Positions 1 through 13,700 of a DNA stretch of 64,000 bases are shown piece after piece. Source of the stretch: Metaphire vulgaris (taxonomy: Eukaryota > Annelida > Clitellata > Crassiclitellata > Megascolecidae). The notes under the pieces are model-generated. The model saw nothing but the letters and a program-made list of their open reading frames with translations, was not told where the DNA came from and did no database searches. Where the stretch lies: NCBI GenBank assembly GCA_018105865.1, contig CM030856.1, forward strand, positions 4,982,220 through 5,046,219, written 5' to 3'. Position numbers and translations under genes: made by a program. The stretch's first letter is position 1; each line of letters opens with the position of its first letter.

Positions 1-219
1 TGAACTGACAATCACTTCTTACAATACATTACCATACAAAACCATTTCAGAGGCATCTGTTAAAGTGGTGGCCATGACTTTCACTTTTGCCAGAACTCTC
101 AATAACAATGATAATACAAAGAAAAAATTGTATCATAACGACTGTTTCTACAGCTATCGAACATTACTTCTATGCTATTGGCAAAGATCCGTTCCAATTT
201 TGAATTGCTATGAAAAGAC

Positions 220-300
220 TTAACCCCTTAACTGGGTGCCCCGAGTAACGCTCGTCCATTTTACATTGAGTTACAAATAGTTGCCCAGTTAAGGGGTTAA
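220..300. mobile_element. TTAA-flanked ~80-bp palindromic MITE, copy 1
   Basis: Begins TTAACCCCTTAACTGGG and ends with its inverted complement CCCAGTTAAGGGGTTAA. The middle holds the core found in ten other copies here, on the minus strand (GTAACTCAATGTAAAATGG). TTAA ends followed by CCC are typical of piggyBac-type non-autonomous elements; the superfamily is an inference. Confidence 0.8.
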
Positions 301-972
301 TGAATTTGTGGGCAAACATTTACTCAAGATACTCAATCGTCAAATGCTATAGGCTATTGAGAACATCTTTGACTGTTGACATTCAAAGGTTCTACAACTT
401 ACATCTCAGTTGGAGTATGTACACCACAGTGCACAAAGGCTTCTGCCTTCTGTAACACACTAGGTTGTCTAATTTAAAATGCAAATATCATTGTTGTCTG
501 TCTTTATCCTAAATTCTATGACAATGGCCACCAATAATTCTCTTAGACAAGACAAATTGATCAATCTTTCTCCCCTTAATTTTGTTTTGAATTTCCAAAA
601 TTTTGTTTTAATTTCCAACAGCACGTGGGGCTGAGTATCTTCGTATCTTCTGCTGCCGATGTCATTGAGCTATCTAGCTGGCTAAGTTGACAATCAGCTG
701 ACGCTTCTGTGCATTATGAAGTGGTGCTATAGAAGTTTAGGATTATATAAAAATAGATAAGTCAATTCTTCAGACCTGATGTCACTTCACGAGTTCGTGC
801 ACTGCACATTTCTGACAGGAGCTTTTCCCTACAGCGATGCAACCAATAACTCCAAATAGTTACAGATGATCATATATTATTGCTTCAAATTGCAAATACG
901 CAGCTGTGAATTTTAAAAAATGAAAAGGTACATGGATGGCAACAAAGCAATGAAACCATACCATACCACAAT

Positions 973-1099
973 GTGATTTAAAGTGGCTTGGGAGGCATTA
1001 CTGCCTGTGTGGAAGCCACTATGGGTTCTAATGGGGCTTGAAACTCACTTCAACAGCCTACTGCTCCAGCTCATAACCACTCTGTCATCTTCTGCCCCG
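973..1099 (-). mobile_element. tRNA-derived SINE (family A), reverse copy
   Basis: Read on the minus strand it starts GGGGCAGAAGATGACAGAGTGG (A-box-like TGACAGAGTGG), has a degenerate B box (AGTTTCAAGCCCC), and ends in the hairpin AGTGGCTTCCACACAGGC...GCCACTTTAAATCAC. The copy at 12571-12697 is the same family in plus orientation. The 3' hairpin is shared with the CR1-type LINE of this window. Confidence 0.75.
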
Positions 1100-1130
1100 A
1101 TCTGCAGAATAAAGGTATGAATAAAGAAAA

Positions 1131-1345
1131 AAGAAACATTTCTTTAGTGCAAGGGTTGTGGACAAATGGAACAGTTTGGATTACCGGTAGGTGGGAGTGA
1201 CAGTTGAAACAGTAAACGGATTCAAAGGCTATGTAGGAAAACTAAGTTATTGAATGCAGAGAGTTACTACAAGTGGTTTTCACACAGGCTTACTTAGCCT
1301 CCTAAACCACTTTAAATCACATTATTATTATTATTATTATATGTG
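1131..1345 (+). mobile_element. 5'-truncated CR1-type LINE 3' end with (ATT)n tail
   Basis: Matches the end of the LINE at 31310-34548: the coding end around the conserved 'FFSARVVDRWN' motif is recognisable at 1135-1175, followed by the 3' hairpin AGTGGTTTTCACACAGG...CCTCCTAAACCACTTTAAATCAC and an (ATT)n tail. The reading frame is decayed. Confidence 0.7.
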
Positions 1346-1644
1346 GTTACATAGGGTTTGGCTAACAGACATATGCTGAGGGATATAATATATTCAACAT
1401 CATCCTGGATGTCAGTAGAAGCAAATGTTCATGTCTTAAAATGAATTGAAAATGTTTGCAAAGATTTTGCAGCTGTGGACAAATTTTGTGTCTAGTACAG
1501 CTGATATATTGGTACCAGCTGCAAAATCTTTGCAAGCATTTTCAATTCATTTTAATATTTAATATTAGCATTGAATGACATTAGCTGACCTCAACTTTTG
1601 GGAATTTTAAACATTTCTAAGCAGGTAGACCTACACATAAAAGC

Positions 1645-3191
1645 TCACTGTTCTGTCTCGTACTTTCTATCAGAAATCAATTGGTACGCCTTTTCTTCGT
1701 AGTCTGCCTTCTTGAAATTGTTCACATCGTCTACCTTCAATCGAGATTCAGGAAAATTCGGAAAGAAACTTCTATCCTCACCACCACCACCACCAGCAGC
1801 CTTTTCACGGCGATATGGATCATCTGTCTAAAGATACGAAGCATAAACCTATCGATTAATCAGCAATTTTAAAAAAAATTATAACAAAAAAAACATAATG
1901 AACTGTGATAAGTTGTTTTCTGACAAGTTCCTAGCCAATACCTGATTTGATGGTAAGGTTGGGAACGACCCTCCAATAGGGGTTAAAAATCCATGCATTT
2001 ACACATGTTTGGCTGATGCTTCTGCGCATTTATGAAGTGGCGCTATAGAAGTATAAGATTGGATGAGATTGCCGGTAGATCACCCCAAAAATAGGATTGG
2101 AACATTTTGAAACAGTAGTCCAACTCCCACTGCTTTTTAAAAATCTGAAGCCAGTCTTGCACGTGCCAAAAAAGTGCTTCGGTACTCGAAGGCCATGCCG
2201 TGAAACGGAAATGCCGGAAAAAAGACCACGGCAAAACGACGCTAAAGCCTGACAAGTACTGGAAACTCGTCTACTCGAATCTCACAGAAGCCTACGACCA
2301 AGAAAAAAGATAAGCTCAGTAGATAGACACAGATTCACCTTTTAACCCCTTAACTGGGTGCCCCGAGTAACGCTCGTCCATTTTACATTGAGTTACAAAT
2401 AGTTGCCCAGTTAAGGGGTTAAATAAATGCACGTCGAGGTTGAGGAAATTTACTTACAACAATCCATTTGTTGCTCTTCACCAATTTCAACTCCCTCAAG
2501 AGTGCATCTTGCAATTCGCACGACTTGTGGCCAAATATATCCAGAATGTCGACCACACTACACATCATAATAAGTAAGTAAAATCTCGTAAATTTATATA
2601 GCACTTTGAAATGTAGAACAGAAGTAGCTGCTTAATCTTATGCGCTAATGTAATCTTTCTTGAAATAGCTATAGGCAAGGTGGGTTGTCGGCCGGGCAAT
2701 AAACACACGGCTACTGATAATCGTGCCGTGGGAAACTCTTACGGTAAAAACTGAATAAAAAAACACGCCACCAAATATTAATCGTTCAAAAACAGTAACT
2801 CCACTGTCTCAAAATTGTCTGTTATAATAAATAAAAAAAACAATAAACAAACACTACACAGAAACAACATGAACATGTAACCATTTAACATTCACCAAAG
2901 CCTAAACAATCCTATGAGCTTCTAAACAAGCTTCAACCTCATCCAGATTTAACTCAAGCAATAATTGCTTATTTTAAATAAGTAAGTAAAATCTCGTTAG
3001 TTTCTAAATCTAAAAATGAAGTGGCTATAGCCAAAGGTGGGGGTCATTCATGCCGGGTCATCTAATCAAAAGGGCCAGTGGGTTAGTAATAAAATTATTC
3101 CATTAATCTCATTGACAAGAAAGTACCAATGGCTACTGAAACTGTTTTTTTTCAGATCCAAACACTGATAGAACTTATTGACATTATACAG

Positions 3192-3243
<52 letters not shown>

Positions 3244-6200
3244 TTTAAAGTGGTTTATGAGGCTAACTTGCTAAGTAAGCCTGTGCAAAAACCACTGTAA
3301 ACACTGCAGTTTTAAAAAGCAGTGCCTCATAGGTCATAGTTCATGCCATGAAAGGCAAAAGGTCAGAGCTTTGCATATGATCCTGGTATTGAATATTGAA
3401 GTGTAAGTAAGTAGATTCACACAAATTTACATAATAGCATTGTCAAAAGTAGTAACATACTAGCTGCTTACTTTTAGGCACTTAATCTAACTTTGAAATA
3501 GCTACAAGTGAGGTGCAACGAATGACAAATCCCTATGGTAGTGAGGTGTGAGGTGTACAAGTTCCTTGCCTGTCAAATCACTAGCAAATGTAAGCAGCTT
3601 CAGATTTACCGGTAATCTTTCTTTACAAAGATGCTTCAGAAACAGAAGAATGAGAAATAAAAGCTTTCTAGGACTTTATACACTGAAATTTTATGAATTA
3701 CATCTCAACGGGCAACAGAGAAGATGAAAACCGTAAGAAAATAAACCAGAAAACAACGCATATGTACAGTACAAATTGTTAGACTACAACTTTAGTCAAA
3801 TAAGTGATGCATACTTTAAAACGTTGTATAGCACAACACACCCGACAAATTTTCCATCCACTCGAATGCCAGGAACTCCAAATCTAAAAAATTCCAAGTT
3901 TTGGTATTTGTTTTATTAAAGCAATCAGTAAATGCAAACACACATTTTTTTATAAACAGAGTTAAGTAACATTAATGATACAAAACTTGATCAGCAATAA
4001 CTGGCATTTCAACTTAGAAACAAAATATTCTAAAACTGTACAAAATATACAAATAGATACTTGGCAAGCATCTCAAAAGCATTTGGATGGTCTTCGCGGT
4101 ACAGGACGTAGTTCGGGAGCTTTGGATTATAGCCGATCTGTCGAATCTGCAGGAATTTAAAAATGTCCAATCTTTGTTTTAAACCAGTTATGATAGACAA
4201 AACCAGACATTCACAGGTCATCATCCATGCTGATATTGCTGAGGCGGTCCTTTTAAAAAGATTTTAAGACCTGATTTCAAGTAGCCAACAAGTAAGGGTC
4301 CACCCATATAGCATGTATGCACTGAGGGGGCGAGGGAGGGGGTTGAATTTAGATTTTACGTATGCATGGTGTGCAAACGGGGTGGAGGGGTGTGGGATGT
4401 GGTTGGGGGGAGAATATGCCTTTAGTGTACGTACTACATGCAGTACATGGATGAGCCCTAAAATATTAAGTTCACGGACCTACATCCGATTTAAGAAGAA
4501 ACTGAGATTCTGGCCATGGCAGTTTGGTTGAGACATAGGGCACGAGTGTTAATTATTTTTAAAGTGGTTGGTAGAAATTTGAGGTCTGAGATTTAGTTTA
4601 ACACTCCCAATGTTCAGCTTGCTGGGCTTGACAGGGCATAACCCTCACTCTGTTGAGGCCAGACCCTGATTGTAAAGATTAAAATTTTGATCTTTAGTCG
4701 TCCAACACCCCCTCACTGGAAGACAAAAACTTTGGGGTGAGGAGTAATCTAACACCCCCTGGCCAATTGAAAATCTGACCGCTGTATTTCACCATTACAG
4801 CACACCATCTATGCCAGCATTACAGTGCCAAGCTGCAAATGACAAAACAATTCTTTAACTCTTTGCCACTGAGATCCCTATAGCCAATATATTACAAAGT
4901 CCAAATACTGGCCTTTTGGACTCAAAAGGGTTAAGGCATAAATTTCCAGAATTGGTGATAAAATAAAATGATATAACTCACTTTAGTCTGCACCAAGTCT
5001 TCGTCCCAAAGAAACGCAGAAACCTCAGTACTGTTGATGGTCAACGTTTGTCCAACTTTCACCAGATGGCAGCAGTAGTCAGCCGTGAGTTGAATGCTAA
5101 TAACATAAGTATTCAAGAACAAAAGTTGACCTTTGAAGGAACAAGATAATTGCTTTACATGTATTCAAATCATTATTCCAAGCGAATAATAATCAAAGGA
5201 GACAGTGTCGAGTCAGATGCATCAGTAGTCACTGACACAAATTAATCATAGCTAAGCATGAGTTTCAAGACATGCAATGCACAAGAAATTGAAACATATG
5301 CAAGCTATGTTTCTTATGATTTCATAGAACAATGCAGATACCAAACTAAGTCAAAATATAAATAGACACCAAAATAGATCCGGAATAGGAACTTTATATC
5401 GAACAGAAACTGGGGTTTCCAATATAGAAAGATTGGTGTACTGTATGACATGGAGTAGATCACAGAGAAAACCCTGGGACTGGCATAAAACTCAAGTTAC
5501 TGATGACCTGTTTCCATTTTCTTCCAATTACGACCAAATTACGAAGTAATGCAAGAAAAATTTAGAAAGCCAATATTCTGGATTGATCAAATGGAAAGTA
5601 GCTTCTTCAAATAACTTACAATTTGACCTGATGAATGACAATCTGAATTTCAGTCTTGCTCCTAGATATATAAATAATTATGCAAAATAGAATAACTAAG
5701 CACACACAAAAATTCATTTATCGCTAACCTGTTCTCATCACGATCATTACACCACAAATTTATGTACATCTTATATATCTAACTGTGGACAGCCTATCAA
5801 ATTTCTGCTGTTGCCACTACAAGATCAGATCCATACTTAAAACACATCTCTTTCAATTAGCTTTCCCTCCATAGTCGGTCTTACTCTTTCCCTCTGACTG
5901 ATCTCTGGAATGAACCTGGTCTTTTGCGGATGGATTTGAAGTACCATCGATTGATACCCTTAGGTATTAGACCTGGTGCTATAGAAGTGCATAATAATAA
6001 TTATTATTATAACTAGGAAAATCGGCAAAACAGCAATAAAGTTATGACCAAATCAAGATCCCAGCTACATAGTCTCAAGCACCGGGAGTGTTTTATATAT
6101 TTCCAGATATTTTCAGCACTGCAATAAAATTTAACCTGATGGCTAACTGGAAAATTTCACACTAGAATTTTCCACAAGCATCAAATTAAGTTTTCTAACG

Positions 6201-9200
6201 CACATCTGAAGTAAATTATCAGCAGCAACTTCCAGGCAATCATATCGAGAACAACTTGCCTTGCCGTATCATTTTCCGAGTCCTGCGAGTCGGAATCATC
6301 GATGTTCTCCAAGGATGAAAGAGTCCGATAACCACGTACTTGCAAAACCGTCTGCATTATAATCGGAACATTATTGACAGAACAACTTAGAAAACCATCC
6401 TACAAACAATCCTTCTAAAGAGAAAAACACCGTTCGTGCAAAGGTTTTGAATAATATGGTAAACTCCTAATGATAATAAACAAGCAGAAAAAACATCTAT
6501 ACAATCACAATCACCAGTCATCTTACTTCATAAATGTCTTTCTGCCTCTTTGCAAATCCCTTGGCAACGAGACAGTTGCTAAGGTTAACTGGTTCCCTTC
6601 CTGTTGTGTCATAAAGAGACAATGAAACCAGGCCATCCTAGAATAAAGCAGTTCAAAAAGCAAGATTACTTCTTCCTGCTTGATAACAATTAAACCAAGA
6701 CATTTTACAGCCTTCTTTTAGTATGATTGTGGCAAACAATTATCAAACTTTCAAGCGAATTACTTCATTAAATATAATTATTTGGTCTATTCAGAAGAGT
6801 GCTCATTCAGAGAAAAACTGTTATTATGAGAGATGATCATGTGACATATTGTCAATACGCTATAAAATTCTTCAATTTTATTTCATCCACCTGGCTGATG
6901 TTTGAGATAGAAGCCGTAAAAGGGCGTTCCAAGATGCAGGTCAAGAAGTATTCACCTGATGCCTCTGACCACTCCTACCAAAAACAAAACGTAAAAGGAG
7001 TAACTAAGTACAGGTTTGACTGTCCATGCAGGACAGATGCATGCTCAGTATAGCCAGTTATTCTTCCAGCATGCTCGTCAGGCGAATTAAAAGCAGCGCC
7101 TTGATCACACAACTGAGGAATCGCGTCCAAATATTTGTACCATATGTTGATACCTGCAAGGTCTGGTCCTTGACTAATTTAGAAATAATATTCTGTAAAT
7201 AAGCTAATGACTTGAAAAGCCTTCTATATCAAAACTGGTTCAGTGTAAATTATTTGTCGTACTGGACCTTTAAATTCTGAGGCAATTCACAAGACATGCA
7301 TCATCAGTACGACTTAAAAGCTTCACTACATACACACAGTAGTTGTAACATATACCAAACTCAGTAATCATAAAACAAGGCTTATCCATCAACTTAATAA
7401 AAAGCTCCCTTGCTGATCTGAACTGACTCAACTGGCTCCGATGTTGATTGGATTTGGGGTGCCATCGGCTGATGCCATAGGCATTAAGATCGTGCCACCA
7501 TAGAAGTTGATTGAGTAATTGATACGTTTAACAGCACGATTTTCAGATTCTCAAGGGTACAGTTCCAAAACAAAAAGCACAAGTTATCTGATAGCAATAC
7601 CAGTTGAAAAACAATGATTCTATTCAGGCAACCACTAACCCTTTCCACTGGTTGCACGTCTGCAAGGCGAGCGCGTATGGCCTGGGCTGGCAGATTTGCA
7701 GAGCATAGCCTGAAAGCATTAGCACCAAAGCCATCACGACAAGCTACCACAATCTAGAAGAACATCTCTCGAAATCAACTCATAAAAATGTAAATACAAA
7801 TCACATGCAATGCCAGAGGAAATAAATATAAATAATGCTTATCCCTTTCACTACCGATTTAATTTTTTTAGCAAAAAAATTTTTTCGAAGTCAAAAGTGA
7901 AGTAAATGGGAAGCTTTTAGACACCTAAGCACAATTTTCAATTAAAACAGTAATTAATTATATAATTATGGGCATGACTCCATTTTCATAGAGGTGTAAC
8001 ATTGAGTAATCAATAATAAAGATTGCTATTAAAGTTTGCAAGTTGTAGAACTACAGTGTTACTGTTGCTTAGCAATAATGTTTGCTAGAAACCAAATTCT
8101 GTCCCTGTGACACATTGGCAGCCCCAGTTAATTCACCTAAGTCCACACAGCTGTGGCACAACTTGCACTAATGCTTTGGTTCAGAATGAAGGGAAATGTA
8201 GAACACTGTGACATCTGACTTCCCTTCTGGAATGATAGCATACTTCTTTGCTATAGTTTCTCTGTTATTTCATGCTCAGTTGAAGTGTTGAATACAGATG
8301 TAGAAGACATTGGAGGTTCACACTTGCAAACTAATATGGCCCCTTCTGTTCATGAATCAGTGCTTCACCTGTCGTTTTTTAACTTGACCAAGTCAAGATG
8401 TGATATTCTTATGGTTTTCCTTTCACAGGCAAATGAGCATCCCAAAGGGATAATGACACACAGGTCATGAGACATGGTTAAGGATATGCGGGAAATTTCT
8501 CCAGGTGGAGAGACGGTGATTGTCAACAGAATTGATATACTGTAGTTGCATTGCGGCTGGTTGCCAGTCGGTGTTAAATTAAATTAAAACCTTTAAGATA
8601 TTGGCCTACATCAGAGCTCACTGTCTAACTCAAATGATTGTTTGCTCTCTGCCAACTCTTTAGCGGCAAATATATTACTCAAAACTTTTGAGGCAGTGAC
8701 AGAGCTGAGGGAGCTCACGACTTTCCTCCATAGTCAGTAGTGGCTACACAGGGGCCTGTGCCCCCATTGAGTGCCTGGCCCCCAGTGGCCTCCTGTTGGG
8801 ACCCTATACTTAATACTACATACCTAACATCAAATGGCTGGCCCCATGATTAGAAGTTGACACCCCAACGACCCCCTTGCCAAATCCTGAAGCCACCACT
8901 GCCCATAGTCCCCTTGTCAGACTATATTGAATGTGCATGTCTGTCTTCTGTCCATTAGCGCAGCCACAAGAGGACAGTGTCTTGGGGGCCCTTGAGCAGG
9001 CCAACAGTAGTGGGGAGGTTCTTGCAGAGACATTTATAAAATTTTATCTAACAGATTCAAGATTTAAATCTGGTATTAGGCCTATGCTAAATTGGGGCGG
9101 CTGGGTCTCTGCCCCAGACCTCTCTAGAGAACTTAAAACCTAAGGAACATTTTTTCAATTGGGGAGTGCCAAATGCCAGTGTGCTGTCATGAAGTCTCAA

Positions 9201-10706
9201 ACATATGCACCAAATTTCAAGATTTGAATCTAATATTACCCCAAAATGTGTGGCCATGGCACACCCACTCCCCCCATTCTAGAACCCAGGCTATGCCACT
9301 GTCATACTCTATAGAGTCCATCTGATGTACTATGTGATCAATAAGTCCTTCATTGACGAATTTCTCAAATATTTCTTAGAGAATAAAACTCTGTCTCAGA
9401 TCTGCAGTTGGTGCTTTAGTTCCATTCACAGCCATTGACTCCAAATGGCGTCATGCATAAAAACTCGTTTTTCTAAAATGTTTTGAAAAAAATTCATTCA
9501 CGTTTTCGGTTGTGCATTCAATAATAATACATGAATGGTAGAATATTTTTCAAATCTAAAAAAATGCACTAAAAGTATTAAAAATTTGCTTGAATACTTA
9601 AAATAAATATTTTGCTCCAATGTTGTAACTTCAAATTAGCACAATGCCTCCATCAAAGAGGTTAACATGGTGCTAAAATGCCTATTTTAGACAAAATATG
9701 CATATTTTATGTATCAAATAAAATAATTGCTTGTACTTGCATTCTGGAGTTAGAAAATCACAAGTTTATACAATGACTCCATTTGGAGTCATTGGTAGTG
9801 AAAGGGTTATTGTTACAGCCTGCCGCAGTCCTCATATATCATACATTCAAAAGTTATTTTTACAAAAACCTTCAACTTTAAGTGCTAGAATTTGAATAAT
9901 CTGCCACTGATCAAGTCACCCTCAACTAAGTTGAAATGCAAGGCTGGCTAATCCTCTGTTACATCAAGATTAGCCTGGCCCTTTAACAAAATCCTTTGCC
10001 TTTACTGTATCAAACTAAACTAATAGAACTTGATAAAAATGGAGAAATGAGATACAATTTTTTAACCCAGCAATATTCACAATTTAAAGCATTTTTCAGA
10101 GCAGCTGAATGACAACAAATATCTTCACCTCAACATTCGAATATCATCGCTTGGGACAAAGCTTGTCGTACCATAATCAAGATAATAGATCTGTAGGCAA
10201 GTAACACAATTTATTAGAACCATGTGCAGTCACATTCAATTCATTCTTTATTAAACAAACTATAAAATTGTAAAAACACAATTTTGCTGACCTGTGACAT
10301 TTTGATAGTTCAATTTTGCAACTATTCTCACTTTCTAATGCAAGTAATTATTTATGAGATGGAGCAAAATTTCCTAAATTAGGTATATATTTGCATAGAG
10401 TCTCGATTTTGACTAACTTTCCATTTAAAATACCAAACCAATCGCTTAAAATACCATAAAATAACCATTACAAAACCAACTGCAATGTAAATCACTAATC
10501 AACATGTTTTTAAATAATTACTTTCAACATGAGCATGACAATATATGAACATAACAGGCAAGATATAACATATGAATATCAAAATGAATGACAAGACATG
10601 AACATAACACACTAGACATAACATAACAGACTTTCAATATGAGAAAGCCAAGACATGAACATTTCTGCTTCAAATAATGCAAAAGCCTGAAGCAATAAAT
10701 TAACCA

Positions 10707-10764
<58 letters not shown>

Positions 10765-13700
10765 CACTTCTATAGCACCAGTTCTAATACCCAAGGGTAT
10801 CAATCGATGGGACTTCAAAATCCATCCGCAGAAGACCAGGTCATTCCAGAGATCAGTCAGAGGGAAAGAGCAACATTAGATAGCCATAGGAGAACACTGG
10901 AATTAACAGAGTACCAAGCTTTTTACGACCCAACTGGGAACCCATTTAGAATCATATTTATCAGAATATGAAAGAAACCTGCATTCTTGCAAGGTCAGAA
11001 AATACAGCTTTTACTCCGAGTGCATAGAGAGAAAAATGTCGAATCTTAGAAGTTAATACCTCAACCATATCCCCGCTGAATCCTTTAATGGTGCCTCGAT
11101 GCCACCTGTTATCTTCACTGAACTTGGCCGCGCACAGACGACCGCATTTCATCTGTGACTTTGGCATCGCATACTGATCGCCCAGCGGATGACCGTACAT
11201 GCTTCTGAAAGCAACATTGCAATGTCTATGCTAAATAACGACAAGCAAATTTGAAAGCTGCAAATAATATTAGAGATCGAGTCATGCTAAATCGAGTCAT
11301 GCTAAGTGCAGTCAGTGATGTAAAGACTATGGGAAAATGCACAAATAACAATTTCAGAAATGCATAATGTCACATAGACATAGACACACACACACACAAT
11401 TCAAAGATGCCACACTTTCAACCAAAAATGTACTAAAATATTATAACCAGTTATATAGTATACCGTACTAGCAGTATATAATACTAGTATAGTATATAGT
11501 ACTAGTATATCATGGGGGCGGGAAGATAGATGAGTGGTAATATCACTGGGCAGGCACGCCGGCGAAATTCAATCCGTAGCCCCTAACTCAGCCTTAATCG
11601 CTAGAGGGCGATAGTAACATCAAATGAGTAGCAATGGCAACATTGCGATAGTAACCATAGGTTACGGAAGAGACTGGCCACCGTCCGCCCGATGTATGGC
11701 TTAGCCACCTATGGGCTGCTGGCTACTAAATGTTCAGCACCGGACCCTACGGGCGTGAGCCTATGTGAAAACCTTTACTTTACTTACTAGTATATCAGTA
11801 GTTACTGCTTTTATCCTTGTGATGTTATGTTTTAGCAGTGAATGGCTTTAGCATCCACAAATAATTTTTATCTCTCACATTTGCCATGCACCACACACTG
11901 GTAAAACTTACAAGCCTTGTCATCACAGTCATTCTAAAGGATCGACAATTAAGTATCAACCTACTGCAATGAATCCATCAGCGAAAGAAGAGAATCATAT
12001 GACGCGCCGTCAATTTGGAACCAGAAGTTTCCAGGATTGACAACGTTTGACACGTAGACAGTCAAGTTCTGATAAGGTCCAACTGTCTGTGTCTGGATGA
12101 CCAGGTTTGGGTCAACAGAATCGTCCAGAATGCTTTTTTGCTGACCCCGATATTGCATCTACACAAAGAAAGACAACTAAACCTTTCAAAATCTGGAAAA
12201 ATACACGGTTCCCACTGAGTAAAGTCAATCAATATGAGAATTCACGTAGCACCACTACAACAAATGGATGGTTACATGTAAAATTGTTACGCTAACAACA
12301 GCATGCATTGCGAATTTCAGTGACACACGTAAGACCGCAAGAATAAATTACCGTTGCTGTAAAGGCGCTACACCAGTCACTACATCAAAAGTGTTGACGG
12401 CCTGTGAACATCCCAAATGCTAAATAAGAGACAATTCTTAAATCTAAACTTCTCCTTAAACAGCTTAGTGCCATAGGCCTACTGTTTAGTATAACCATGG
12501 CACACTCAGGCTTTAATCAGTCAGAAATTAAAGCAAAATATAAACTAATTTAACCGATTATCGGTCTAATGGGGCGGAAGATGGCAGAGTGGGTTACATG
12601 CTGGAGCGTCAGGCGTGATGGAGCGGGTTCAAGCCCCGTTAGTGCCCCTAGTGGCTTTCACACAGGCAGTAATGCCTCCTAAGCCACTTTAAATCATGCT
12701 AAGCTAATGACTTATTACTTGACTAGAACTGAAGGCTCGGCTCTCGCTCCACGAGCTTCGCCGCATGAGGCGAAGCCAGCTTCAGCTTTTGCGCTCCACT
12801 CCGAGGCAACGAATATTCCAGAATGACCAATCAGAACGCTCACCCAGCCAACCAATCAGAACGCTTGAAGGTAATCAATCAGAATGCTCACACAGCCAAG
12901 TTGAGCCAACCAATCAGAACGCTCACACAGCCAAACAATCAGAACGCTCGAACGCAACCAACCAGAACGCTCGAAGGTAACCGACATACAGAATAACGAT
13001 TTTAATATGATAGATATCGGTTCCACTTACAAAGGTTTTTGCCTCCAAGTTAGGTAAGGAACTGTAACATTCGTACTGTTGACTGGCCTGATCAAATGAA
13101 GACTTCACCTTGTATTGATTCTGGTCAAAAGTAAAGCGATCTGCATCAAACAGAAGCAGTTGACCTGAAAATCGTGCAAAGCAGATAAATTCACTAAACT
13201 CGCTAGTGAGAACCGGGACTTACTCGACAAATACTCGACTAGTGCCTCATCTGCATTAGTTCCAGGGCTTTTTTTCTAAGAAAAAAGGTTTGGGAGCTCA
13301 TCCTTTTTTACTCTTCAACAAAAACGGGTGTGGGAACACTGTACCCGTACGTTCTCAAACGCATTATTACGTATCAATAATTATATATACAATCTGGCAA
13401 AAAAGGTGTGGGAACGCCGTTCCCGTGCATTCCCACTGAAAAAAGCCCTGATTAGTTCTTTCACTCTCTCATACTTGGGACAGTTCTTAGCACACGTGGT
13501 TTCCACAACTAAGTTCAACCATTTGATGACCAACTGTCGTCAAGGGCTGGAGACTAAACCCTAACAAATTGAACAGTGACCACAAGATTCTAACAAATTG
13601 TGAATACTGATGCTGTCCAGTGGCGGCTCCAGGATTTGGCAAGTGGGGGGGGGCGTTGGGGTGGCAACTTCTAATCATGGGGGCCAACCATTTGTTGTTA

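Larger units (their letters stand above)
1..1644. other. 3' flank of TDRD5, repeat-rich, no gene seen
   Basis: I see no protein-coding exon here. The stretch holds one TTAA palindromic element (220-300), a reverse-oriented tRNA-SINE (973-1099) and a 5'-truncated LINE tail (1131-1345). An imperfect inverted pair, about 35 bp per arm, lies at about 1437-1553 (around the motif AAAATGAATTGAAAATG and its complement). The TDRD5 stop codon lies at 1645-1647 on the minus strand, so part of this is presumably its 3' UTR. Confidence 0.6.

Noticed and set aside
10612..10818. Open frame with a run of tyrosines
   Set aside because: It is the (AAT)n tail of a reverse LINE fragment read in one frame; no start context and no motif.
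12571..12650. Possible tRNA gene (A and B boxes)
   Set aside because: The cloverleaf does not close properly, and the sequence runs into a LINE-type hairpin as in the copy at 973; it is a SINE.
12822..12980. CRISPR-like array
   Set aside because: Units are contiguous and imperfect with no unique spacers, and the DNA is animal.
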